Below, one piece after another: positions 1 through 6,652 of a stretch of DNA of 6,793 bases. The notes below the pieces were generated by a model. The model made no database searches, was not told the origin of the DNA, and saw only the letters and a list, made by a program, of their open reading frames with translations. Made by a program: the position numbers and the translations under genes. This stretch comes from RGIG7332 sp045580305 (GTDB lineage: Bacteria; Bacillota; Clostridia; Oscillospirales; JAAYXM01), in contig JAZNNQ010000061.1 in assembly GCA_045580305.1 (NCBI GenBank), positions 1-6,793 on the forward strand, read 5' to 3'. The stretch's first letter is position 1, and the number at the start of each line of letters is the position of its first letter.

Positions 1-141
1 TAGGCAAAACGCAGGGGGATTCCGAGTTCCCCCCTGCCACCCCCTAAACGGCACGGGGAAAGCGAGGGGAGCGCCGCCGGTGGCGGATGAAGCGACCTAA
101 GCGCGTAGCCGCGGTCGAAATTTTGCGAGGCTTTACGCCGA
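1..141. repeat. Left copy of 141-bp exact terminal direct repeat
   Basis: Bases 1-141 are identical, in the same orientation, to 6653-6793. The match is cut only by the window edges, so the true repeat is probably longer. The sequence is rich in G and C runs and self-complementary: 11-18 can pair with 30-37 (GCAGGGGG with CCCCCTGC), and 72-75 with 82-85. Bases 1-5 are the end of an inverted repeat whose complete form is seen in the right copy (6632-6657). I found no convincing coding sequence. It is probably a dispersed intergenic element of the host genome, but only two partial copies are visible, so the family, boundaries and copy number cannot be established here. Confidence 0.9.
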
Positions 142-162
142 CCAGAAAATTTCGGGCACCGC
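111..162. other. Long imperfect stem-loop in the repeat region
   Basis: Bases 111-124 (GCGGT then CGAAATTTT) pair with 146-154 (AAAATTTCG) and 158-162 (ACCGC). This gives 14 base pairs interrupted only by a three-base bulge, GGC at 155-157. The 21-base loop (125-145) can form a small inner GGC/GCC pairing (129-131 with 137-139). The first 31 bases of the structure lie in the exact terminal repeat and the rest beyond it, which suggests that the element extends past base 141. A perfect 12-bp palindrome, AGAGGTACCTCT, follows at 166-177. There is no T tract after the stem, so it is not an intrinsic terminator. The role is unknown: structured RNA, recombination or protein site, or a remnant of a mobile element. 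Confidence 0.6.
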
Positions 163-250
163 AATAGAGGTACCTCTTATCCCGCCCCCGTGTAGTACCG
201 GCCCCCTCGTATTGTGTGGGCTTTACCTTGAATGGGGTGCTCAGCCTAAA

Positions 251-279
251 GCATCTCTTTACACGAGGGAGGCTTTTTT
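251..279 (+). terminator. Probable Rho-independent terminator upstream of smc
   Basis: Bases 251-258 (GCATCTCT) pair with 266-273 (AGGGAGGC) through one A-G mismatch and one T-G wobble. The loop is seven bases, and six T residues follow at 274-279. The 3' arm can alternatively pair with 200-210 (GGCCCCCTCGT) in a larger hairpin with two mismatches. Either fold puts a stem directly before the T tract, as expected for intrinsic termination of + strand transcription entering from the left. It would insulate smc from transcription of whatever precedes the window. Confidence 0.5.
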
Positions 280-283
280 GCGT

Positions 284-304
284 GGGAAAAACTGTTATTT
301 TCCC
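284..304. promoter_or_regulatory. 7-bp perfect inverted repeat touching the smc -35 box
   Basis: GGGAAAA at 284-290 and TTTTCCC at 298-304 are exact reverse complements around a seven-base centre. The right arm ends one base before the -35 hexamer of the smc promoter at 305. This placement would suit a binding site for a dimeric regulator. It could equally be the end of the repeat element or a second terminator stem. No protein can be assigned from sequence alone. Confidence 0.35.
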
Positions 305-333
305 TTGCAATAATCAGATGAATTTGATATAAT
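305..333 (+). promoter_or_regulatory. SigA-type extended -10 promoter for smc
   Basis: The -35 box is TTGCAA (305-310; 5 of 6 to TTGACA). It is followed by a 17-base spacer and a perfect -10 box TATAAT (328-333), with an extended -10 TG at 325-326, one base before the hexamer. This is close to the ideal vegetative promoter. The predicted transcription start is near 340, giving a leader of about 54 bases to the smc ATG. It is the only strong promoter I see in the window, so it probably drives smc-ftsY and may drive the downstream genes too. Confidence 0.85.
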
Positions 334-349
334 TATTTAGATTAAAATA

Positions 350-388
350 ATGGCAAAGTATGTCCTAAAACACTTGAAACGGATGTGA
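350..388 (+). other. Possible 12-codon leader ORF before smc
   Basis: An ATG at 350 opens a reading frame for a basic 12-residue peptide, MAKYVLKHLKRM, with stop TGA at 386-388. The stop lies inside the likely smc Shine-Dalgarno sequence (381-388), five bases before the smc ATG, and the frame differs from smc. There is no Shine-Dalgarno site before the ATG at 350, and it would lie only about 10 bases from the predicted transcript start. It may be chance; if translated, it could couple to smc initiation. Confidence 0.2.
381..388 (+). promoter_or_regulatory. Ribosome binding site that fixes the smc start at 394
   Basis: GGATGTGA matches the ideal GGAGGTGA at seven of eight positions and ends five bases before the ATG at 394. 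The in-frame GTG at 385 lies inside this site and has no suitably spaced site of its own, so 394 is the better start. Confidence 0.7.
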
Positions 389-393
389 AATTA

Positions 394-3300
394 ATGCGTC
401 TTAAATCCCTTGAAATGCAAGGCTTTAAGTCCTTTCCGGATAAAACGGTACTTACCTTCGGCGACGGTATCACCGCCATTGTAGGCCCTAACGGCTCGGG
501 TAAGTCAAATATCTCCGACGCTGTGCGCTGGGTCCTCGGTGAACAGTCCACCAAAACACTGCGCGGCAGTAAGATGGAGGATGTTATCTTCGGCGGTACC
601 GTGAAGCGTAACCCCGTGGGCTATGCCGAGGTTTCCCTTACCATTGACAACTCCGACGGTGTGCTGGCTACCGAGTACAGCGAGGTTACCATTACCCGCC
701 GCTACTACCGCTCGGGGGATAGTGAATTCTACATAAACCGCAAAATGGTGCGCCTTCGTGATATTCACGAGCTTCTTATGGACACCGGTCTCGGCCGTGA
801 CGGCTATTCCATCATCGGTCAGGGAAGGATCGACGAAATACTCTCCCTTAAGAGCGAGGACAGACGCGAGATTTTCGAGGAGGCGGCAGGTATATCCAAA
901 TTCCGCCACAGAAAAGAAGAGGCAGAGCGCAAGCTCAATGCAACAGAGGAAAATCTGTGCCGTATCAGAGATATTATTGTTGAGCTTTCCGACCGTGTTG
1001 AGCCGCTTAAAAAACAGTCCGAGGATGCTAAGGAATACCTTCGCATTTTTGAGGAGCTTAAGGGTTTAGAGATCGATCTTTGGGCGCATCAGCTCAAGGA
1101 AAACGAGATGGTGCTCTCTAAATTAAAGTCGGATATCAGCGTTGCAACAAGCCAGGGTGTGCGCGCAAATGAGGATTTGGAAGCGCTGTACGCCGCTGCT
1201 GAGGAACTGTCTGCAAAAATGCGCGAGCTGGACTTATCGGTTGAGGAGCTGCGCCAGAATAAACTGCAGAACCAGCAGGAAGCAAATGAAAAAAATGCGG
1301 GCATCGCAATTTTAGAGAATGATAAGAAAAACAACGCGGAAAATATCGACCGTGTGCGTCGTGAAATTGAGGATGAAAATCAGCGCGCCGGCGGTATTGA
1401 CGCGCAAATTGCGGAGAGGGACGAGAAGATTACATCCCTTAACGCCCTTATTGATGAATTAAACGGCAAAATCGTCGCAATATCCCAGGAGATCAATGAC
1501 CTTCTCTCGGGTGAGGCGCAGTTTGGCGCCCGCTTAAGTGAACTGCAGAGCGAGCGTGAGGGCGAGCTTAATACACTAAATGACGCGAAGATTTCACTTT
1601 CCGCAAAAGAGGCGGAGAAGGAAGCGGCAGAGAGCAAGACCGCCGACCTTAAGGAAGAACTTGAGGTGAATAATTCAAAGCTTGAGGAGACAAAGGGCAG
1701 CCTTCGCGCACTTAAGAAAAGCCGCGACGAGGCTGAGGAGAATTTGCAGGCGGCGCTTAATGTGCTTTCCGGCGTTGCTCTTAAGAAAAAGAGCAGGGAA
1801 GAAAAGGTAACCGCATTAAACGACGGCTACAACAAGGAAAACGCAAGGCTTTCCGCCCTTGAGCACAAGCTTATCGTGCTCCGTGAGATGGAGCGGGATA
1901 TGGAAGGCTTCTCGGGCGCTGTTAAGTTTATTACCCGTGCGGAAAAGCGCGGTGAGATAAAAGGCCTTTTAGGTACCGTTGCAAATCTTGTACGGGTGGA
2001 GGACAAGTACACCACCGCCATTGAAACAATACTTGGTGCCGCGCTCCAGAACATAGTGGTTGAGGACGAGAAAGCGGCTAAGGCGGGTATTGCACTTTTA
2101 AAGCGCGAGAACGCGGGTCGTGTTACCTTCCGCCCCCTTACAACCATTAAGGGTAACCCCCTTGATATGTCAAAGTATAAAAACAGCGCCGGCTTTATCG
2201 GTCGTGCCGATACATTAGTGTCCTTTGATAAAAAATATAAGGATATTTTTGAGGACTTACTGGGCAGGATAGCGGTGGTCGAGAGCATCAACGAAGCAAG
2301 CGATATTGCAAAGGAAGCGGGCTTTAAGTTCCGCATCGTGACACTTGACGGTCAGGTGATAAACGCGGGCGGATCTTACACCGGCGGTAGTGCCAACAAA
2401 AGTAGCGGTATTTTGAGCCGAACAAATGAAATTGAAAAGATAACCGCGGAGATCGAAACTGCCTCCGCTAAGGTAAAGAGCCTTCTCGATGAAAAGAACG
2501 AGGCTGAGCGTGAGCTTAACAAGATGCTCTACGACAGCGAGGTTTACGAGAACGAGAAGCGCGCCTCTGAGGATGCACTCCTGCGCCTTGAAGGCGAAAT
2601 TAGTCACGAAACCGCAACTCGGGATAGCTTAAACGAGGCGATAGATGCCATTGAGGAAGCACTTATGGCAGAGGAAGGTCTCGGCAAAAAGCGCGATAGC
2701 GAGATCGCGACCCTTAATACCACAATTTCCGAGCTTACCGAAAAAGAGGCGGCTCTTAAGGTAAGCCTTGATGAACTTTTAGCGAATAATGAGGAGTTAA
2801 ACTCAAAGCGCGAGGCGCTTAATGCTGAGTCCTCTACCCTTCGCGAGGGTCTTGCATCTGCAAGCGCCGAAAGGGACGAGGCAAAACGCGCAAGAGATGA
2901 ACTCTCTCTCCTTAAGGAACAGCTTAAGGGCGACAACGACCAGAAGCTTTCCGTTATTGCGGGATATGAGGCGAAGAATGTTGCCATTGATGTTGAGATA
3001 GCCAAAATCCGAGAAGAAATTCTGGCATATGACGGAAAAATGGCGGATATTGATGCTGAGATAAAGAAGGTGCTGGATGCCCGACTCGCCCTTGAGGAAA
3101 AGAGAGGGGCATCGGAGCGTGAGAGCAAGGAGAAGAACGAGGAGCTCTTAAACTTAGAGCGCGAGAGGATTCGACTTGAGGCGCGCCTTGAGAAGGCTGA
3201 GGGCGTTGAGTCCGACATCGCATCAAAGCTCTGGGAAGGCTACGAACTTACAATCACCGTTGCTCAGGGTATGGCGCGGGAGATCGAGGCGCTCTCTGCA

Positions 3301-3969
3301 CACGAGCGCCGTATATCAACACTCAAGAGCGAAAAGAAAAAGCTCGGTAATGTTAACCTTGCCGCTATTGATGAATATGCCGAGGTAAGTGAGCGCTATG
3401 AATTCCTCACAAATCAGGCTGAGGATTTAGAGAAGGCAAAAGCAGAACTTCTTACCAAAATCGGCGACCTTACCGAAAGTATGAAGGATATTTTCGCCGA
3501 GCAGTTCAAGGTCATTAACGAGAACTTCTCCTCCACCTTTACCGAAATTTTCGGAGGCGGTAAGGCTGAGCTTACCCTGGAGGATCCGGAGGATATATTA
3601 AACTGCGGTATCGATATTAAGGTTCAGCCCCCGGGCAAGAGCCTGCGCACCATTACACTGCTCTCCGGCGGTGAGCGTGCATTTGTGGCTATCGCGCTGT
3701 ATTTTGCGATTATGAAGGTGCGTCCCACGCCCTTCTGTGTGCTGGATGAGATCGAGGCGGCTCTTGATGATATTAATGTTGTAAGATACGCAAACTATCT
3801 CAGAAAGCTCACCAAGACCACCCAGTTTATCGTCATCACACACCGACGCGGTACTATGGAAGAGGCGGATGTGCTTTACGGTGTTACAATGCAGGATGCG
3901 GGCATTTCAAAGATGCTCACCATATCCATTGCTGAGGTGGAGCACGAGCTTAAAATGAAGCTTAAGTAG
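394..3969 (+). CDS. smc: Chromosome segregation/condensation ATPase SMC
   Basis: Full-length bacterial SMC, 1191 residues, the core of the SMC-ScpA-ScpB condensin that organises and separates chromosomes in the nucleoid. The N-terminal head has the Walker A motif GPNGSGKS at residues 31-38, the WVLGEQS segment, and the Q-loop glutamine near residue 143 (IIGQGRIDEI). A coiled-coil arm rich in Glu, Lys, Ala and Leu runs from about 165 to 500. The dimerisation hinge spans about 505-672 and contains the glycine motif GGSYTGGS starting at 659. The returning arm runs to about 1000. The C-terminal head has signature LSGGE at 1090-1094, Walker B VLDE at 1116-1119 with the D-loop (ALDD) after it, and switch histidine near 1150 (ITHRRGTMEEAD). 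No catalytic motif is missing. I chose ATG 394 over the in-frame GTG 385 because of the ribosome binding site and because MRLKSLEMQGFKSF matches the family's usual N-terminus. ftsY follows after 10 bases. Its partner genes scpA and scpB, and rnc, which often precedes it, are not in the window. Confidence 0.98.
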   Translation: MRLKSLEMQGFKSFPDKTVLTFGDGITAIVGPNGSGKSNISDAVRWVLGEQSTKTLRGSKMEDVIFGGTVKRNPVGYAEVSLTIDNSDGVLATEYSEVTITRRYYRSGDSEFYINRKMVRLRDIHELLMDTGLGRDGYSIIGQGRIDEILSLKSEDRREIFEEAAGISKFRHRKEEAERKLNATEENLCRIRDIIVELSDRVEPLKKQSEDAKEYLRIFEELKGLEIDLWAHQLKENEMVLSKLKSDISVATSQGVRANEDLEALYAAAEELSAKMRELDLSVEELRQNKLQNQQEANEKNAGIAILENDKKNNAENIDRVRREIEDENQRAGGIDAQIAERDEKITSLNALIDELNGKIVAISQEINDLLSGEAQFGARLSELQSEREGELNTLNDAKISLSAKEAEKEAAESKTADLKEELEVNNSKLEETKGSLRALKKSRDEAEENLQAALNVLSGVALKKKSREEKVTALNDGYNKENARLSALEHKLIVLREMERDMEGFSGAVKFITRAEKRGEIKGLLGTVANLVRVEDKYTTAIETILGAALQNIVVEDEKAAKAGIALLKRENAGRVTFRPLTTIKGNPLDMSKYKNSAGFIGRADTLVSFDKKYKDIFEDLLGRIAVVESINEASDIAKEAGFKFRIVTLDGQVINAGGSYTGGSANKSSGILSRTNEIEKITAEIETASAKVKSLLDEKNEAERELNKMLYDSEVYENEKRASEDALLRLEGEISHETATRDSLNEAIDAIEEALMAEEGLGKKRDSEIATLNTTISELTEKEAALKVSLDELLANNEELNSKREALNAESSTLREGLASASAERDEAKRARDELSLLKEQLKGDNDQKLSVIAGYEAKNVAIDVEIAKIREEILAYDGKMADIDAEIKKVLDARLALEEKRGASERESKEKNEELLNLERERIRLEARLEKAEGVESDIASKLWEGYELTITVAQGMAREIEALSAHERRISTLKSEKKKLGNVNLAAIDEYAEVSERYEFLTNQAEDLEKAKAELLTKIGDLTESMKDIFAEQFKVINENFSSTFTEIFGGGKAELTLEDPEDILNCGIDIKVQPPGKSLRTITLLSGGERAFVAIALYFAIMKVRPTPFCVLDEIEAALDDINVVRYANYLRKLTKTTQFIVITHRRGTMEEADVLYGVTMQDAGISKMLTISIAEVEHELKMKLK

Positions 3970-3979
3970 GGAGAATACT

Positions 3980-4885
3980 ATGGGATTTTTTGATAAGATT
4001 AAAGCGGGCCTTGCAAAGACCCGCGAAGCGGTTGCAAGCAGGGTAGACGATATTATTAAAACCTTCACACCATTGGATGAGGACTTTTTTGAGGAGCTCG
4101 AGGAAGCGCTTATTATGGCGGATCTGGGCGGCGAGACCTCTATGGCGATCGTTGAAGAGCTGCGAGTGCGCGCTCGTGATAAGAAGATCCGCGACGGTGA
4201 GGAGATAAAGGCAGAACTTATAGCCATTATCACCGAGATACTGACCTCACAGGATAGCACTCTTACCCTTGAGGGAAATCCGGCGGTCATTCTTGTTATC
4301 GGTGTAAACGGTGTGGGTAAGACCACAAGCATCGGTAAAATCGCGGCAAACTTTAAGGCTCAGGGCAAGAAAGTTCTTCTTGCGGCCGGTGATACCTTCC
4401 GTGCCGCTGCCGCTGACCAGCTTGAGATATGGGCGGGCAGAGCAGGTGTGGACATCGTGCGCCACGCTGAGGGTGCTGACCCGGGTGCGGTGGTGTTTGA
4501 CGCTATAGCTGCTGCCAAGGCGAGAGGGCACGATGTTATTATCTGTGACACCGCGGGCAGACTGCACAATAAGCAGAATTTAATGAACGAGCTTGCGAAA
4601 ATCGGAAAGATTATCGATCGCGAGCTGCCGGGCACTAAGGTGGAAAAGCTTCTTGTTTTAGACGCGGCTACCGGTCAGAACGCTGTTGAGCAGGCGCGAC
4701 AGTTTAATTCCTCCTGCGGCGTTACCGGAATTGTGCTTACAAAGCTTGACGGTACCGCTAAGGGCGGTATTGTGGTTTCCATTTGCAGAAATCTTAAAAT
4801 TCCCGTGAAATTCGTGGGTGTGGGCGAGGGTATGGATGACCTTATGCCCTTTGACGCCGAGGATTTTGCAAAGGCGTTGTTTTAA
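3980..4885 (+). CDS. ftsY: Signal recognition particle receptor FtsY
   Basis: A 301-residue SRP-family GTPase. It docks ribosome-SRP complexes at the membrane and, with Ffh, hydrolyses GTP to hand nascent membrane proteins to the Sec translocon. The N-terminus (MGFFDKIKAGLAKTREAV) is a potential amphipathic membrane-binding helix. Residues to about 90 form the NG domain's N helices. The G domain carries G1 GVNGVGKT at 108-115, DTFRAAA at 138-144, G3 DTAGR at 190-194, G4 TKLD at 254-257, and the closing GVGEGMDDL at 280-288 followed by FDAEDF. The GVGEGxDDL ending and DTFRAAA favour FtsY over Ffh, and there is no Met-rich M domain. The long acidic A domain of Escherichia coli FtsY is absent, as is usual in Bacillota. 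The ribosome binding site AGGGAGA (3968-3974) overlaps the smc stop codon, consistent with co-transcription and coupled translation. Confidence 0.97.
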   Translation: MGFFDKIKAGLAKTREAVASRVDDIIKTFTPLDEDFFEELEEALIMADLGGETSMAIVEELRVRARDKKIRDGEEIKAELIAIITEILTSQDSTLTLEGNPAVILVIGVNGVGKTTSIGKIAANFKAQGKKVLLAAGDTFRAAAADQLEIWAGRAGVDIVRHAEGADPGAVVFDAIAAAKARGHDVIICDTAGRLHNKQNLMNELAKIGKIIDRELPGTKVEKLLVLDAATGQNAVEQARQFNSSCGVTGIVLTKLDGTAKGGIVVSICRNLKIPVKFVGVGEGMDDLMPFDAEDFAKALF

Positions 4886-4894
4886 GGGACTCTT

Positions 4895-4940
4895 ATCCCC
4901 TCAGTCGCTATGCGACAGCTCCCCTTACCATAAGGGGAGC
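4895..4940. repeat. Small double-hairpin intergenic repeat between ftsY and rph
   Basis: Two adjacent stem-loops fill much of the 80-base ftsY-rph gap. GTCGC (4904-4908) pairs with GCGAC (4912-4916) around TAT. GCTCCCCTTA (4918-4927) pairs perfectly over 10 bp with TAAGGGGAGC (4931-4940) around a CCA loop. A further CCCCT at 4896-4900 could compete for the AGGGG of the second stem. The sequence after the stem is A-rich rather than a T tract, so a normal intrinsic terminator on the + strand is unlikely. Its form resembles the short dispersed hairpin repeats common between genes in gut Clostridia; this is recollection, not a search. It could protect or process the mRNA between ftsY and rph. Confidence 0.6.
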
Positions 4941-4951
4941 CTAAATATAAA

Positions 4952-4960
4952 AAGGAGAAG
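4952..4960 (+). promoter_or_regulatory. Ribosome binding site of rph
   Basis: AAGGAGAAG contains a strong GGAG core with normal spacing to the ATG at 4966, supporting that start. Confidence 0.75.
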
Positions 4961-4965
4961 TTGCT

Positions 4966-5682
4966 ATGATTAGATTTGATGGTCGTACAGAACACCAGAT
5001 AAGAAAGGTTAAAATTACCTTAGACTATACAAAATATGCTGAGGGTAGCGTCTTAATCGAGATGGGTAACACCAAGGTTTTGTGTAATGCTTCTGTTGAG
5101 GACGGATCTCCCAAGTTCCGCCCCGAGGGCAGCGGCTGGGTAACCGCGGAGTATGCTATGCTCCCGCGCTCAACCCATACCAGAAGCCGTCGCGATATTT
5201 CCTCCCTTAAGCTCTCGGGAAGAAGCGCTGAAATTCAGCGCCTTATCGGAAGAACTCTTCGCTCGGTGGTTGATTTGGACGCGCTGGGTGAGTACACAAT
5301 CACGGTTGACTGTGATGTTATTCAGGCGGACGGCGGCACTCGTACCGCCTCCATTACAGGTGCGCTTGTCGCGCTGAAGCTTGCGGTAAAGAGAATGATT
5401 GAAAACGGCCTTATTTCAAAGGATCCGATTAATGGCTATGCGGCGGCGATAAGTGTTGGTGTGGTTGACGGAACTCCCATGGTTGACCTTTGCTATGCTG
5501 AGGACTCAAGCGCCACCGTTGATATGAATGTTGTTTTAAACGAAGAGGGCAATATCATCGAAATTCAGGGAACGGGCGAGGAGCGCCCCTTTACTCCGGA
5601 GGAGTTTTCAAAAATGCTCTCCCTTGCAAAGCGCGGTATCAAGAAATTAATTGCCGCACAGAGAAAGGCGCTTGGTGAGTAA
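4966..5682 (+). CDS. rph: Ribonuclease PH
   Basis: A 238-residue phosphorolytic 3'-to-5' exoribonuclease of the PNPase/exosome core family. It uses phosphate to trim nucleotides from the 3' ends of tRNA precursors and other RNAs, and normally acts as a hexameric ring in the cytoplasm. The length matches the family. Visible motifs are FDGRTEHQIRKVKI near the N-terminus, KYAEGSVLIEMGNTKVLC at 23-40, GWVTAEYAMLPRSTHTR at 57-73, GRSAEIQRLIGRTLR at 85-99, the phosphate-binding stretch GGTRTASITGA at 123-133 (with R86 and R126 at the expected phosphate-contact places), and YAEDSSATVDMNVV at 177-190, holding the likely metal-binding D180 and D186. All expected residues appear present, so the enzyme should be active. 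It lies 80 bases after ftsY, behind a hairpin repeat and with no clear promoter of its own. rdgB begins at the base after its stop codon. Confidence 0.97.
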   Translation: MIRFDGRTEHQIRKVKITLDYTKYAEGSVLIEMGNTKVLCNASVEDGSPKFRPEGSGWVTAEYAMLPRSTHTRSRRDISSLKLSGRSAEIQRLIGRTLRSVVDLDALGEYTITVDCDVIQADGGTRTASITGALVALKLAVKRMIENGLISKDPINGYAAAISVGVVDGTPMVDLCYAEDSSATVDMNVVLNEEGNIIEIQGTGEERPFTPEEFSKMLSLAKRGIKKLIAAQRKALGE

Positions 5683-6267
5683 ATGAAATTCGTTATTGCA
5701 ACAAATAATAAGAAAAAGCTTAAGGAAATTTCCGCTATTCTCGATTTACTCAATATTGAGGCGGTGTCCCTTAAGGAAGCAGGGGTGGAGACCGATGTTG
5801 AGGAAACCGGCACCACCTTTGCGGAAAATGCGCGCCTTAAGGCGGAAAATGCAATGAAAATTACCGGCCTTCCCGCGGTTGCCGATGACTCCGGCCTTGA
5901 GGTCGAGGCACTTCACGGTGCACCGGGAATATATTCCGCACGCTACGGCGGGGATCTGCCCGATGACACCGCGCGATATATGTATCTGCTTAAAAACCTT
6001 AAGGGTGAGACGAACAAAAATGCCCGCTTTGTGTCCACCATCTGCTGCACCTTCCCCGAGGGTGGCGAGATTTTGGTTGAAGGTGAAATACGCGGTGAGA
6101 TTATCGACACGCCGAAGGGTGAAAATGGCTTTGGCTATGACCCGATTTTCTATATAGAGACCGAGGGCTGTACTATGGCAGAACTTAGTGCGGAACGCAA
6201 AAATGAGATTTCCCACCGTGCCAATGCCCTTGTGAAATTTAAAGAAGAACTTATAAAAAGGATGTAG
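5683..6267 (+). CDS. rdgB: XTP/dITP diphosphatase (RdgB/HAM1 family)
   Basis: A 194-residue non-canonical purine NTP pyrophosphatase. It hydrolyses dITP, ITP and XTP to monophosphates plus pyrophosphate, keeping deaminated purines out of DNA and RNA. Family motifs appear in order: FVIATNNKKKLKEI at the N-terminus, EETGTTFAENARLKA at 40-54, ADDSGLEVEAL at 67-77 (with the conserved acidic pair), GAPGIYSARYGG at 79-90, GENGFGYDPIF at 146-156, and KNEISHRA at 173-180. The length is typical and nothing is missing. ATG 5683 directly follows the rph TAA (5680-5682). The only nearby ribosome binding sequence is a modest GGTGAG at 5674-5679, placed close to the start, so initiation probably depends on ribosomes finishing rph. 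The rph-rdgB pairing is common in bacteria. Confidence 0.97.
   Translation: MKFVIATNNKKKLKEISAILDLLNIEAVSLKEAGVETDVEETGTTFAENARLKAENAMKITGLPAVADDSGLEVEALHGAPGIYSARYGGDLPDDTARYMYLLKNLKGETNKNARFVSTICCTFPEGGEILVEGEIRGEIIDTPKGENGFGYDPIFYIETEGCTMAELSAERKNEISHRANALVKFKEELIKRM
6258..6265 (+). promoter_or_regulatory. Ribosome binding site of yhbY overlapping the rdgB stop
   Basis: AAGGATGT is an SD-like site whose last bases run into the rdgB TAG stop (6265-6267). It lies about eight bases before the yhbY ATG at 6274. Its GGATGT core resembles the smc site at 381-388. Confidence 0.55.
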
Positions 6268-6273
6268 ATATTT

Positions 6274-6564
6274 ATGCTGACAAGTAAACAGAGAGCGACA
6301 TTAAGAGCCGCGGCAAACGGCATTGACACCATTATCCAGATAGGAAAAGACGGTATTACGGAAAATCTTGTGGCGCAGGTTGATACCGCCCTTACCGCGC
6401 GAGAGCTGGTTAAGGGAAGGGTGCTGCCCAATTCTCTCGTGTCCCCGCGTGAGGCTTGTGCATATCTTGCTGAGGAGCTTGGCGCTGAAGGCGTACAGGT
6501 GGTGGGTACAAAGTTTGTGCTTTATCGCGAAAATCCCGAGAAGAAGCAGTTTGATTTAAAGTAA
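6274..6564 (+). CDS. yhbY: YhbY family CRM-domain RNA-binding protein
   Basis: A 96-residue protein made almost entirely of one CRM domain, as in Escherichia coli YhbY and Bacillus YqeI, which associate with pre-50S ribosomal particles and are thought to aid large-subunit assembly. The N-terminal MLTSKQRATLRAAAN matches the family's LTxKQxxxLRxxA opening. The IGKDGITENLV segment (23-33) contains the GxxG loop (GKDG, 24-27) used for RNA contact, followed by the AL...RELVKGRVL helix-strand and the closing VQVVGTKFVLYRENPEKK. The length is normal and the domain is complete. It starts six bases after rdgB and is the last gene of the visible cluster. In many Bacillota nadD and yqeK follow this gene, but here it is followed by a non-coding repeat region. 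Confidence 0.95.
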   Translation: MLTSKQRATLRAAANGIDTIIQIGKDGITENLVAQVDTALTARELVKGRVLPNSLVSPREACAYLAEELGAEGVQVVGTKFVLYRENPEKKQFDLK

Positions 6565-6652
6565 TTATCTTCACCGCCAGCTGCGATAGTCGAAGAATCT
6601 TGTGTTCTTAAGTGGGTTATTGTCTCCGACGGCCTACTTTTGATTGCAAAAG
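6565..6652. other. Non-coding spacer after yhbY
   Basis: I see no open frame with a plausible start here and no classic terminator with a T tract. A weak AAGAA/TTCTT pairing (6593-6597 with 6605-6609) and the perfect stem-loop starting at 6632 are the only structures. Transcription of yhbY may therefore run into the repeat. Confidence 0.6.

Noticed and set aside
44..310. 88-codon minus-strand open frame across the left repeat (Arg-rich, TTG start)
   Set aside because: It runs through several hairpins and the terminator-like stem, has a weak start, shows no recognisable domain, and its composition follows the GC-rich repeat. It is probably a non-coding repeat read as protein.
2604..3218. 204-codon minus-strand frame inside smc
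   Set aside because: Its Ser/Arg/Phe-rich product is the expected mirror of Glu/Ala/Leu-rich coiled-coil codons of SMC, with no family features. Other minus-strand frames inside smc, ftsY and rdgB were rejected for the same reason.
4886..4965. Independent promoter for rph
   Set aside because: No -35/-10 pair with acceptable spacing was found; AT-rich stretches such as TAAATA lack a suitably placed -35.
6600..6624. Possible promoter with TTGTGT as -35 after yhbY
   Set aside because: Any -10-like TTATTG lies at much too short a spacing, and no gene follows within the window.
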